This document shows, one piece after another, positions 27,101 to 39,100 of a stretch of 64,000 bases of DNA. The stretch comes from Hydractinia symbiolongicarpus. Its lineage: Eukaryota > Cnidaria > Hydrozoa > Anthoathecata > Hydractiniidae. A program made the position numbers and the translations under genes. The notes under the pieces are model-generated. The model was given only the letters and a program-made list of their open reading frames with translations, did not search any database and was not told where the DNA came from. Positions within the stretch are counted from its first letter, which is position 1. Every line of letters starts with the position of its first letter. The stretch spans positions 19,656,001 to 19,720,000 of the forward strand of contig NC_079883.1 in assembly GCF_029227915.1 (NCBI RefSeq), read 5' to 3'.

Positions 27101-30100
27101 CGATTAAATCGTCTTGCATAAACCTGTGTGACAAAGCAGGAGTCAAAGACAGATCTCTGCTCCATAGTTTAATGCTGTTATTTATAATTTCTTCTTCTTC
27201 AACAACGAGTTCTTCTCCAGAAAGCTCACGAAAGGCAGGTCTGAACCCCTTGCTAGAGTCAGAATCAACATCCATATTTAAAGCTTGAATATTTTCCTTG
27301 TTGTTGGCCATTTTTACAGTACTGTTAAACCATAATGCATTGCGAATCTTGATAATTACGGGAACAGCGAATAAATGATTCGGTCCCTCCGTTGTACCAT
27401 GGCTCACCAGTGGGATAGAATTTCCACTCCATTTCGTTTTCTGCTCCATAGCGTTGCCAATTCCCCCAATTTAAATCGCGTCACGCAGATTTTAGAAGCG
27501 GCGGTAAGCTGACTTTTGTTGTTGTTTCTCATCTTTCGAGACCAACCTCGAATTGTGCCAAAATCGTCTCAATGTTTGGAGAAAAGTGTCAATTGAATAG
27601 TCGTAACTGATGTCGCTATGTACTGCACAGGATACAAAGCATGTGAATATGGCCCGATAAGCTTTTCCTATAACACGTTTTCAAAACTTCGGCTTTGATA
27701 AGATATGAAGACTACGCCAGTAGTTTTGAATTGGGGTGCAGGCTTTATCTTTCTTCTGGCAGTGGATCCATTACTTGTTCAGATAGCTGTTTTAATTTGA
27801 CCTTGCATTTACCGCAGCTCCTATTAATTTCTGATACTAATTTCCGTACGCCGCTTATCCAGTACTTTGATCTGACCCTGGCCATTTTAGATCCGATACC
27901 TAAATGACCAGATGTTTCATGTTCCTGCAGTCCAACGAAGTACGAAAATTGGCAATCTTTCGGTGGCAGGATAAATTTTTGGCGATTCCAGGTAGCCATC
28001 ATCAATCTTTCTGTCCTTCCACCAACCACAATAACCCCATTTTCCTTTTTCGGACAAAACGTTCAAACTTTAATCCACATCCTTTCTGCGTTTTCGATGT
28101 CTTCAAGTTTGACATTGGTCCTAAAACTTCCTATAAAGCATAAGTATGCAAAAGGTAATATTAAATGTGTATGTAATGTAAAAAAATTAGCAAAGGCGCT
28201 ATTCTCGTGGTAATCCCTTAGCTACAGGTTTCCGTTTTTTGAACATTTGACTTCGTGGTTATCATATGTTCGGTTTTTTCTTAATAACCCAATAAAATTG
28301 GTAATATTGGTTGTTTAGTTGTAGACACTAGCTAAATTAATTGGTTTATAGTTAAGAGCGACCCTGCTCTGCGACTCGTATTTCCAACCAAACCATTCTT
28401 GACTTTCACAAAGTATAAAAATATACAGGAATATTTAATCAGAACAAAGATGAGATCTGCTGACCACTGCCTTTTATTATAATTTTTAAACAATTTTTAC
28501 GTTTATTCGATTTGTATAACATTCAGTTTTTAATATCATAATATAATTGTTACAACCAAAACAGTTTTTTTTTATATTTAGCAAAATACTGCATGCTAAC
28601 GTTTTGCCGTTTTAATTGCTAATCTGATATTCATTTATATACCATAGCCTGTGGAATGGGTTATAAAATTAATTTACAACCTAATTAATACACATAAAAC
28701 CAAGTAACTATATGACGAAAAAATCAATACCAAACTCACATACGCGTGAAAATGAAAATTATACGTGCATGTGTATATATAATATATGATAAATGTGGAA
28801 GCAGAGATAACTGGGTGTAGAACTTAACTGTAACAACCTTGGTTCTGCCTTACTTTGAAACGATACGAAGAAAAAATCTCGTTTCTATAACAACATATTA
28901 AAACCTTTTATCTGCACTCACATTCAGTTTGACTAAAAAACTCTCATTTCTATGACAACTATACTCATCAAGTTGAAATGAATCAATAAAAAATTACACA
29001 GTTACGACCCATAGATGGATTCCTGAAAATACAACTGAACCATATGGCTAGAATTTAACTTTTCATACAAAGCTAATATAGATTAGAAATAAATATTCGT
29101 AGCACTGAAAACGAGGTAGGATGTAATGATGAAATAGTGATAAGAACGACTTATACCATAGTCATAAGAAAAAGAGATTGTTTTTATTGTTTATGTTTTT
29201 TTAGCAGAATATACCTCGTACCCAGTGCTTTGACTGCACGCTTGTGTTGAAAAATGACGCATTTAAGTGGTTAGTTACTGTAAACATAGGATTAACAAAC
29301 ATTTAAACAGAATTATTTTTAACATGCCTGGCGAAAATTGCTCTTTATACAGTTGCACAGTTTCACAAAGGGCTAAGTATAAGGGTATATATATTTTTAA
29401 AGTTCCTGCTGGTGAGAATCAATTTGACAAGTCGTGGAGAGAAAAGTTAGTTGCTGTTGTGATGAGAAATAGGGAAGTTGATCATGCTCTAAGGGATAGA
29501 ATTCAAAGAAAGAAAATATATATTTGTGAAAAGCATTTCAGCGAAGATCAAATGAAGCGTAATCACTCTAGCAGAACCACACTTGTTCCCGGTGCTATCC
29601 CTACAATAAACCTTCCTATCAAAAGTTTTTCTTCATCCTCCACATCTTCTAAGCCTCGTCAATCAACAATCTATTTTGCAGAAAAAAATTGAACCAGTGG
29701 AAAATGTACTTACTGATCGGTACAAGTCATTTACAGATTTTGTTTCTAAAACTCAGTTATTAAAATTAGTCGGTTGGAGTTTTGCCTCTACAAGTGATTG
29801 TGCTTCTTTTGCCTGTCATGATGCTATCCACTCAGTTTCAAAATATGAGATATAATGTTGATAATACAGTGGAATCCCGTTAAAGCGGACACCATTGGGA
29901 CCAAAAAACTGTCCGCTTTAACGGGATGTCTGCTTTATAGAGAGTTTGTGTCAAATTTTATTTTAGATGGGGTTTTGACCGAAAAAGGTGATTTATGCTT
30001 TACTGGGCTTAAAGTAAGAAGTTAAGAGGCTAGGATTTGAGGGTATATAAGCTATATTCAGAAACATTAATCAAACTTTTACAAGAAAAAGTCTTTGATA

Positions 30101-33100
30101 GAGGCTTGCTTCTTGCATTTAATTTGTAGATCCTCAATCTTTTTTGTAACTGCCGTCAGCATTTTTTGACTTTCTTCATCGAAGACGGTACAACGGCGCA
30201 TTTTGTCCAACGTTGTGATGATTTCTTTGCAGCTCATCTGCTCTTCTTGTTCTGGCTCATAGTCGTCATTATCCTCGTCATCTTGGTCGTCGTCAGAAAT
30301 TTCCTGAATCTGATCATCTGGCTTTTCTCGATTGCAGATTGCATCAATACTATCATCTCTGACCTTCTGTCGCCAATCGATTTCTAATTCGTTAATCATG
30401 GGTTCTGATGCTGGAACGTTTGCGTCGAAGTTGACATATTCTGCTGCGGATAAGTCTGTGGTAAATTCCTTTACAATTGCCTCAAACTCCAAATCATCAT
30501 CTCCGTCATTTTCTTCTATCTCCTCGCTATCTCTTTTGATGCCACATTTCTGAAAACAATTTTTGATTGTCGAGCTGGATACTTCCTTCCACGCATCTTG
30601 TATCCAGCGAATAGCAACAAGCACGTTGATAACCTTGACAATTTCGGAGTCAAAAGAAAGCCTAAGTTTGAAAAGAAAAGGGACATTTTATTTCACCTGC
30701 CAAACTTTAAGCACCAATTTCCATGACTTCTCCAGACTGAATCATAAAAACCCTTCAAAATCACCGGTTGGAAAATAAAGAATTAAAGAAAGAGTTAAAG
30801 AAAATGCAAGATGAAATTTCCACTTGTGCAGTTCCAGTCCAAAAAAGTTTTGGTGATGATTTCATAAAAATTATGTCAACAACTAATCGCAAGATACTAC
30901 CATTTATGAAATTTTTTTGGGAAGAGCAGCAGAAATATTTATCATCATTGAAAACTGGTGTTCGCTATCATCCTATGATCATTCGTTACTGCTTGGGTTT
31001 AGCTGAAAAATCCCTGGCCTTTTATGATGAGACTCGTTTTGACGATAAAAAAGACAGTGGTTTCTTAGTTCTCCCTAGTAGACGTCGTTTAAGGGACTAT
31101 AAGAACTATATTCGTCCAAAACAAGACTTTAACAAAGACTTTATCCAGGAATTGTGTAATATGGTCTCCAAATTCCAACCACATGAGAAATGTGCAATAC
31201 TATTAACGGATGAAATGAAAATTCAAGAAAGTCTTGTGTGGGATAAGCATAATGGTGATCTTATCGGTTTTGTTGACCTTGGTGATATTGATCTAAATTA
31301 CATTGCGTTGAAAAATGTTGATGAAATTGCATATCATGTTTTTCTCGTGAGCAGCATTGTAAATCCTTTAAAATTTTCGTTTGTAAATTTTGCTACTACC
31401 AATGTCACATCAATTCCATTGTTTCCTCTCTTTTGGAAAGCAGTTGGCATACGAGAGGAAAAATGTGACATAAAAGTTGTTGGTGTCACAAGTGATGGAG
31501 CATCTCCAAACCGACGAATGTACCATATGCACCTAAACATAACCCGTGTAGCTGACATTAATGCAGAAGTGGACGTAACATACCGCACTTTGAATGTTAT
31601 GGCGGATGAAGAACGGTACATCTACTTCATCTCAGATCCACCACACTTAATTAAAACAGCCCGGAATTGGCTGAGTAATTTTCTTGCAGGATGATGTACC
31701 GGAAGTATGTGGAATGATGGAAGTTATATCACCTGGAACCATATTTCAAAGTTATTCCTTGATGACTTAGACTGTGGATTACATCTTGTTCCCAAAATAA
31801 CAAATGACCACATCAAGCTCACACCATATTCAGTCATGAATGTACGTCTGGCAGCACAAGTGTTAAGCAAATCTGTTTTAACGCTCTTCAATTGTATGGA
31901 CCACCAGAAGCTAATGCAACTGCCAAATATTGTAATATGTTCGACCAATTTTTTGACTGTCTCAACGTCAAGAATGTTAAAGAAGCAGCAATTAAACGTA
32001 AATCATTTCTTAAACCGTACACGTCTGTTGATGATGAAAGATTCTTATGGTTGACCGAAACAATTCTAGGATATTTTAAAACATGGAAGAATTCAATTGC
32101 TGATAGGCCTGGTAATTTCACAGATAATGCTAGAGCAAATATGTTTATCTCGTGGCAAACCTACCAAGGAATCAAAATCACTGTCCATTCTACTGTTGAA
32201 TTAATCCAGTATTTAGTTAATAATGGAGTTTCATATGTACTGACAGAAAGATTTTGTCAAGATCCCCGTGAAAACTACTTTGGTCGTCAAGGTGCAATTG
32301 GTCATGGGAAAGATAACCCGTGATTTTGGTTATAATGACAACACAATTAGAACACAAAAGATTTTCCGACCCATAGCTGGTACCTGTCATGAAATTGATG
32401 TCGAAACTGTGCCATGCCGTAAGAGCAATTAAACACACTTGGAAGAAAGAAGATACTAAAAACGGTTATTTTTATAGCCACACATTTATAAAACACATTA
32501 AATTGGCTTAATAAGCAAGAACAAGCACTGTTTTCCAAATGATGATAGGTAATATCAATTTAAAGCTTTTATCTCCTTAACACAAACATTAATAAAAAAT
32601 ATTTGGAAATACCTTAAAACCTATTATACACTACATGGACCTTTTTGTGGACTGCTATAATTATTTATTATACCATGTGCCAAAATAATATTGTTTTAAA
32701 ATTTGTTGCTATAAAAATAGCAGTTGTAACAGGTTTATAGTCACTGTTCTGGACTGTTAGTGTCAATGTCGATCTCTGAAAGATTGCTTGAAGATTTCTT
32801 GATTTCAGTGCGTAGAGATCGAGCTTTTTTCTGTTTTGATGCAATTTTGTGCAATTTTGTGCAGCTTACATTTATCTTTCACGAACACGAACATAAAGCA
32901 TGATGAGATGCTCAAGTAAGTTCATGGCTAATTCTTTTGTGACTTTTTTAGTTGAGTGTGATGTTATTTTGTTGTAATTACAAAGCACAACAGGCTTCTC
33001 AAGCAGGTCTGAAACAATTTTCTTACTATCAATTGTATGGTGAAAATTAGCAGTTGCAGCACGAACTTCAAGTTCTGCACAACAAAAAATTCTGAAAACA

Positions 33101-36100
33101 TCATCGGTTACTGACCATAACCCTTCTCTGTCCTTGATATTTACTAAATCAGACTTTTTATCATCTTCCACAAGACACGACTTTCCAGCTAATAAGATGT
33201 CTAAACTTTGAACTCCAAGCATACTTCTTGATTTTTTTGATCTCCCAATGGCACGATATAGGGTACTAAATACATAACCACTTAGATATTGAATTATGTT
33301 TTTTTCTTTGGGTGAAAAATTCACATGGGAAGAAAATTCTACAGTGTTTTCTTTTACAGTTGAATTAGTGAGATGAGCAAGTACGTGATTAGCCACCTCA
33401 AAACCAAGGAGAATAGAGCTTCGATTTGATAAATGTCTGAAAACAATATTTTCAGACACAGATTTGTAGAAGGTCGGATAAAACTTTTCAGCATCGTCTT
33501 TAAAACTACCAATCACATCTCTGACAAAACTATAGGAAAAGTTTGTATCGTCGTTTGTAATAACATAATTGACAAATTCATTGTTGGTCTTCTCACTATA
33601 GCATTCATCTATAGAAAGTTTACTTGCACTTAATTGGGTGTACTTCTCAAAGTATAACGGGTGGAGCTTGGTTTCAGCAGTAGTAAGGGGGTGTTTACAT
33701 GGGAAATCTCATCCCGGGATGAAACTCGTCCTGGGATAAGTTTCATCCCTGTCTCTGGCCAAAGTCTTTATACTGTTTACATGTTTTAGGCGAGATGAAA
33801 TCTCATCCCGGGGCGAGTTTCAAAATACAAAAAATACTTCATCCTGGGATGAAACTACGTTTATTTCTTAACTTTTGCGCAATGGTTTTAAATAATTTCA
33901 TCCCGGGATAAAATTTCATCCCGTCTACATGTAAACGTATTCTAAGGCTGTCGTCATTTAACTGGTTCTGTGGCTGACGATGTTTCGCATTTCGGTGTCT
34001 TGTGAGTCCCTGTTGTGTTTTGCATGTATCACAGGAAAAACTGCTTTCAGAAGGGTCGTCAACTATTTCTTCAGTTAAATCACGATTTTTCGCTAATAAA
34101 TCTTCATCAATAACAGCCAAGATTGCATCAAAATCATCTTCACCAAAGTAATCCTCCTCAAGGGCAGCCATTATTGATAATTCCGTGCAGTCTTAAACCG
34201 GCCACCCCGATTTAAGAAACATCTGCTTGTGAACAATAGGAACGCATTATGGACGGCCCGGAATTACCAGACCATCTCTTTTTCTTATGACTATGCTTAT
34301 ACTATCTCAAACAACACAGAAACCCTGTGCAATAAGTGATATGCATACCATCTGGATTCGAGAAAGCATACACGAATGATAGAAACCTGGGCACTATCTT
34401 GCCTTGAAACAATTTGAAGATAAAATTGCGTTGCTAAATCTATGCTCACATTCAATTTAGACATCGGTTTCTATAGCAACTAAGACTGACTAATAAAAAT
34501 TAAAAAATAAATGAAAACGACCCTACAAACAGCCCTACCGAAGCAATATATAAGGCTGATAATGGGTATAAAAAACGACCTCTTACAACAGAAACAAGAA
34601 CGTAACAACACTATTCAAAATAACGTTTTTTTATTTAATCAAATAAATATTTCATCATGCAGACTAACGATCTCTTCAGTTCAAGCGAATTTGACGCTAG
34701 TAACGGAAACAGTGAGTAACATTTACCTACTTTACAACATTTGGTACTCCTAGTTAATAGAGAATGCTTGATAAAGCATGGCCCGCTATCACGAGGAATT
34801 ATTAAATAGTCTAAACTCGGACGGGGCTGAAAATTCTGATGACGGTAGTAATCAACTGACGATCTCGCAATTTAGCGAATATCTACAACTAAACAACCAA
34901 TATCACCAATGTTTATTGGATTATTAACAAAAAGCCGAACGTATGATAACCACGAAGTCAAATGTTCAAAAAACGAAAACATGTAAGGGATTACCAGGAG
35001 AATAGCGCCTTTGCTATTTTTTTTACATTACATACACAAATTTTTGAACTTGCTGATATTTATTCTTGAACAAATGCTCTCCTCAATATTTCCTTCCACT
35101 ATAAAATCACAAATGTTTGGGATTTCTTTTCGGTAATTCTTCAATATTTAATTGGCTCACGATTATGTGATCTTAGACTGCTGATTTTAAGAACGTAGGA
35201 CCATTTTACCATACGCTTATACAACCAAGCTTGTTGGCATTTTACCCTCTCGTTATCCAGTCGGCAATGTTGCTATTTCCATTGACCCAAACTATTCAGA
35301 GGGTGCTCTGTTGTATTTCCCCAGTCCTATTTGCTGCAAAGGTATTAAAGCCGTAACTTCCCTTAGCGATCATGGCTTTAACAATTTTACTGTTAACGAT
35401 GTTCATATGTGCCATCCAGAAGTTTCCAATGAGCAAAGCTGAGTGCGCCATATAGTTCCCCTAATCCATTGGAAAATATTACAAATGTTGGATTTCCAAT
35501 AGCGTTATCAGGTTTAATGCACTGTTCGAATCGCAATTCATCCAAAAGAGGAATCTCATGAAAAAATGACTCCCACTCTTTAATGTTGATATGAACAGAA
35601 TTGTCCCATCCTAGTTTCTTATCTAGCTTGCGTATCAGTATTTTAGCCCGTACCGTAAAGGGTGATAAATGAAATTAACGTATGAAAGTATATGTCGTTT
35701 TGTTATATGGATAGGGAAACCCTTGACCATGGTTTTCGTGTAAAACTGAAACATATCTTTTTCAGGTTCTTTGACGATCTCCAAAGTTCATTGCGGTAAT
35801 TGCGTTAGTCATCAGGATCCTTTTTTCGTTCCAATACACCTTTTTCAAAAGTTCGGGTTTTAAGCGGATTGAATCGGTTCTATCATGCCCACGAAAATTT
35901 CAAGTAAAACGGTCTGTACGCAAAGTGTTACAAAGGAAGTCTCAAGCTTTTTAGTGCCAGGTGCTTTCAATTTTTGTGCTATAATTGTCTTAGTTGCAAA
36001 GAGAAGTTACTTGAGCCCAGTAACAATGCAAGACTTAGTAAACACTTCCTTCCTTCATAAAAAGCCCACCGAATGCGATCCCCATCCTACTGAAAATCTA

Positions 36101-39100
36101 AAGAAAACATCGCATTTTTTTAAAATCCCGTTTGCAGAGAAAACCTTTAAAAAATACAAGAATACACGGTGATACTGATAAGTGCCTACAAATAAGCAAA
36201 GATGCTAATGTTAACAATCTTGATGATAACAATAATGTGGTAAACAGTATTAGCACCTTTGTTCATTTAACAATGATAATAGCAAGTTTTAAAGCTAGCT
36301 CTCATTATTATGTTTTTTAAAAGGTGTTTAAATGTAGAGAGAGAAAACAGTGAACTTAAAAATAACAACATAAAGCTTGACTAAACGAAGTTACAAAACA
36401 GAACCGACAAATACCACAGAGAAGTGATCCATATGGGGCCATCGTAGAGAGCACGACAACAACAGCTTTCTGTTTTCATGAGAAAATAGTAAAGAATGTT
36501 TATTCCAGTGAAATGAGCAATTACAATGTTTCAAATCCAGTGTGATAAAAACGTCATAAAGCCCATGGCTATATGAGATAAACCTTGACAGTAGCTCTGA
36601 AATCGTCTACACACGTGATGGAGCCTGATTGGTCTATTATTAGAGATCTATGTTTTTCCACGAAAGAATGTATTTAGCATTTAAATGTAAACAAACATGG
36701 CGGTGGAGTGACAAAAGATCGAAGTATGCTCCCTATGATTATGTCGTGATAGGCAGATATTAAGGGCTATCTATATCTATCAAGCGCATAATTCGGCTCT
36801 TTCTTTTAACAACATTATCTGTTAGTATTTGACTATTCTTCAGATAGCTAACTTTTAGTGCCACTTAATGGACCACAAGCCAGGCTAAAGGGAGTTGGTC
36901 TGCTAGATAGGTAACATAACTCTGCTAGCTAGCTGACATAACTCTGATACTAGCTAGCTAGCTTATTAAAAGGTACTGCATGCTAAGCAAATGTTTATTC
37001 ATGCAGTAGGAAATTGTTTTTAGTCAGCCAAGTGGAAGTCACAGCTTTTTACTGAATAGTATATAACTAAATACTATGATGTCACACTTGAGATGGGGAA
37101 AGAGCTTATGGTGATAGCTTTTCTGGGGTTCTCTTCCACAAAAAATATAAATTGGTGTTTCCTTTTGACGTTCAACGGATAGGCTATCCTATTCTTTTTT
37201 TCGTGTAATAAGATGCAGTTAAAAAACTTATATATAAAAAGCTGTGATTTAACCATATTTCATCCAACTTTAAGAGCATAAGCTTGCAAGTTTCAAGTAT
37301 TTTAGTCGCAAATGTTAATTATTTTGGAAATTCTGAAGCAATCTCGAAAAAGTTTATTCCGGCAAATAATTTCATATGTTTTTGTAGTTTTTTATGTAAG
37401 AACCAAAAATTGTGGCAATAAAACAATTTGCTTGAAAAAAAATTAATAGCAAATGTTCAGCACAACATAAAATATATATTGTATCTTTTTAGAAAGCTAG
37501 ATTTAAACAGAAAATTAAAAGCACAAATAATTATTTTATAAAATGAGAATATTTTTCATCGTAATCTCTGTATAATAATACGCCAGTTCCGTGTGTCTGT
37601 CTGTCACTTTTGCAAAGTCGATTATATTCTTCACAATTTACTTTGATAAAGTCTATAAAACATCAGTTATAAATTTGTTCTGTATTTTACCAAATTTTGA
37701 GGTTAACACAATATTGACGTCAAAGAAAAGTATATTGACAATGCACTTTTAAAACTTTGAGGCCAAGTCACTTGGAAACGAGATGGTGACGTCAATGATT
37801 TTTCACCGCTTGGGTAACTAAGGACCTCCTGAGACCAATTTGGGTAAGTTTCCCAAACCTGGGTCCCCGAATCCGTTTCGGAATGGACGGGTTGATGACG
37901 TCATCAAAAACCTTCAAACCCCAATATCTCTTCAACCGTCTGTCAAAAGTATATGATCCTATACATTTTCTTGATCAGCGTTTTAAGATCTATACGATGA
38001 AGGCATTAAATATATACAAGAAGCCCTGCGGCTTAAAGATTTCCGCCATTAGCACTAATCTGGACTTTGAAGAGGACTGTAAGTAATATGGGGGGGAAAA
38101 ATCATTAAATATTCTAAAATTTTAAAATTCAATTTTTGATTACTATTGTAACTGTAAATCATAGCTAACTTAACTTACATAAACTTCATTTCTCTATAAG
38201 AACAATTTTAAAAGAAAAATAATAAACCTAAAAATTGATAAACAATAAAAACAAAATAGAACAACTCTATTTTTTCTTTTTCCCTGAAAAGCAGCTTGAA
38301 AAATATCTTTAAAGGTGGCAGCAAATTATTTTTTACATAATCAGTTAAAGGTAACTTTTCTTTTATAACACACTTGTCACGATTTTATAGCTATAATACA
38401 TTATCTTTCACCAAAAATATCCAGCCTTAACAATTCCTCTTTAAATTAAAATTCATGAATAATTAATTAGTTCTGCTGAATATAGCTTTAGTCTACGTGC
38501 TTGCAAAATTGTTCAGAAGGAAATGATGGCGCATTATAAGACGATCTTCATTATGCTTCACTGCACGAGCTCTAGCTTTCGATAGCATCTAAACCTTAAA
38601 ATAAAGTATTGTTCATTGGATAATAAAACAATTTGTTGCAATGTTAGGATTCTTATTGGCTTAAAACTCATTTTAGCCTCGTTCCCAGAAAAACATCTGT
38701 CAAAACGAGGATTTAGGATTTAGCCTGGATAAGTTCGGGCGTCCAGCCTAGCTGCGCTGCTCTATCTATCTCCCCCTCTCCTCAGGCGATATTAAAGATT
38801 CCGCCTTTGCTGGCGGAAATCAAAAATTCTGAAAAATAATTTTTGTGTGTTTTTACGGGTCGGTGCTGACGTCAGCAAAAATTTTATTCCCCTATATCTC
38901 ATTAATCAAATAATATTTCACATCTCAAATTTGATTTCCTTAGGACTTGTGTTTGCAATTGAGAGTCCTAAATATAGATTTTTGTGAAATATATTTTGCG
39001 ATTAGATTTTATGCATAATGCGGAATTTATGAAAAATTTTGCATTTTGTTTATTTTCTTTATGGCATCTTACGACTTAGTTGTACATCTTAGATAGTCAT

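Larger units (their letters stand above)
28167..35037 (+). mobile_element. P-like THAP transposon with cargo, 6.9 kb
   Basis: Inverted repeats of about 175 bp (28167-28345 and 34862-35037), both reading inward GTGTATGTAATG, then CAAAGGCGCTATTCTC and TGGTAATCCCTTA. The flanks share a 4-bp direct repeat, AAAT (28163-28166 and 35038-35041). Inside are a THAP-type transposase on the plus strand and a C2H2 protein gene on the minus strand, arranged tail to tail. It is inserted in a BEL/Pao element and was itself hit by a Tigger fragment and a MITE. Confidence 0.75.

Noticed and set aside
25150-36447. A single 11.3-kb transposon bounded by the two TACGATGGCC ends
   Set aside because: The flanking six bases differ on the two sides, and the interval holds several elements with their own termini, so one insertion is not supported.
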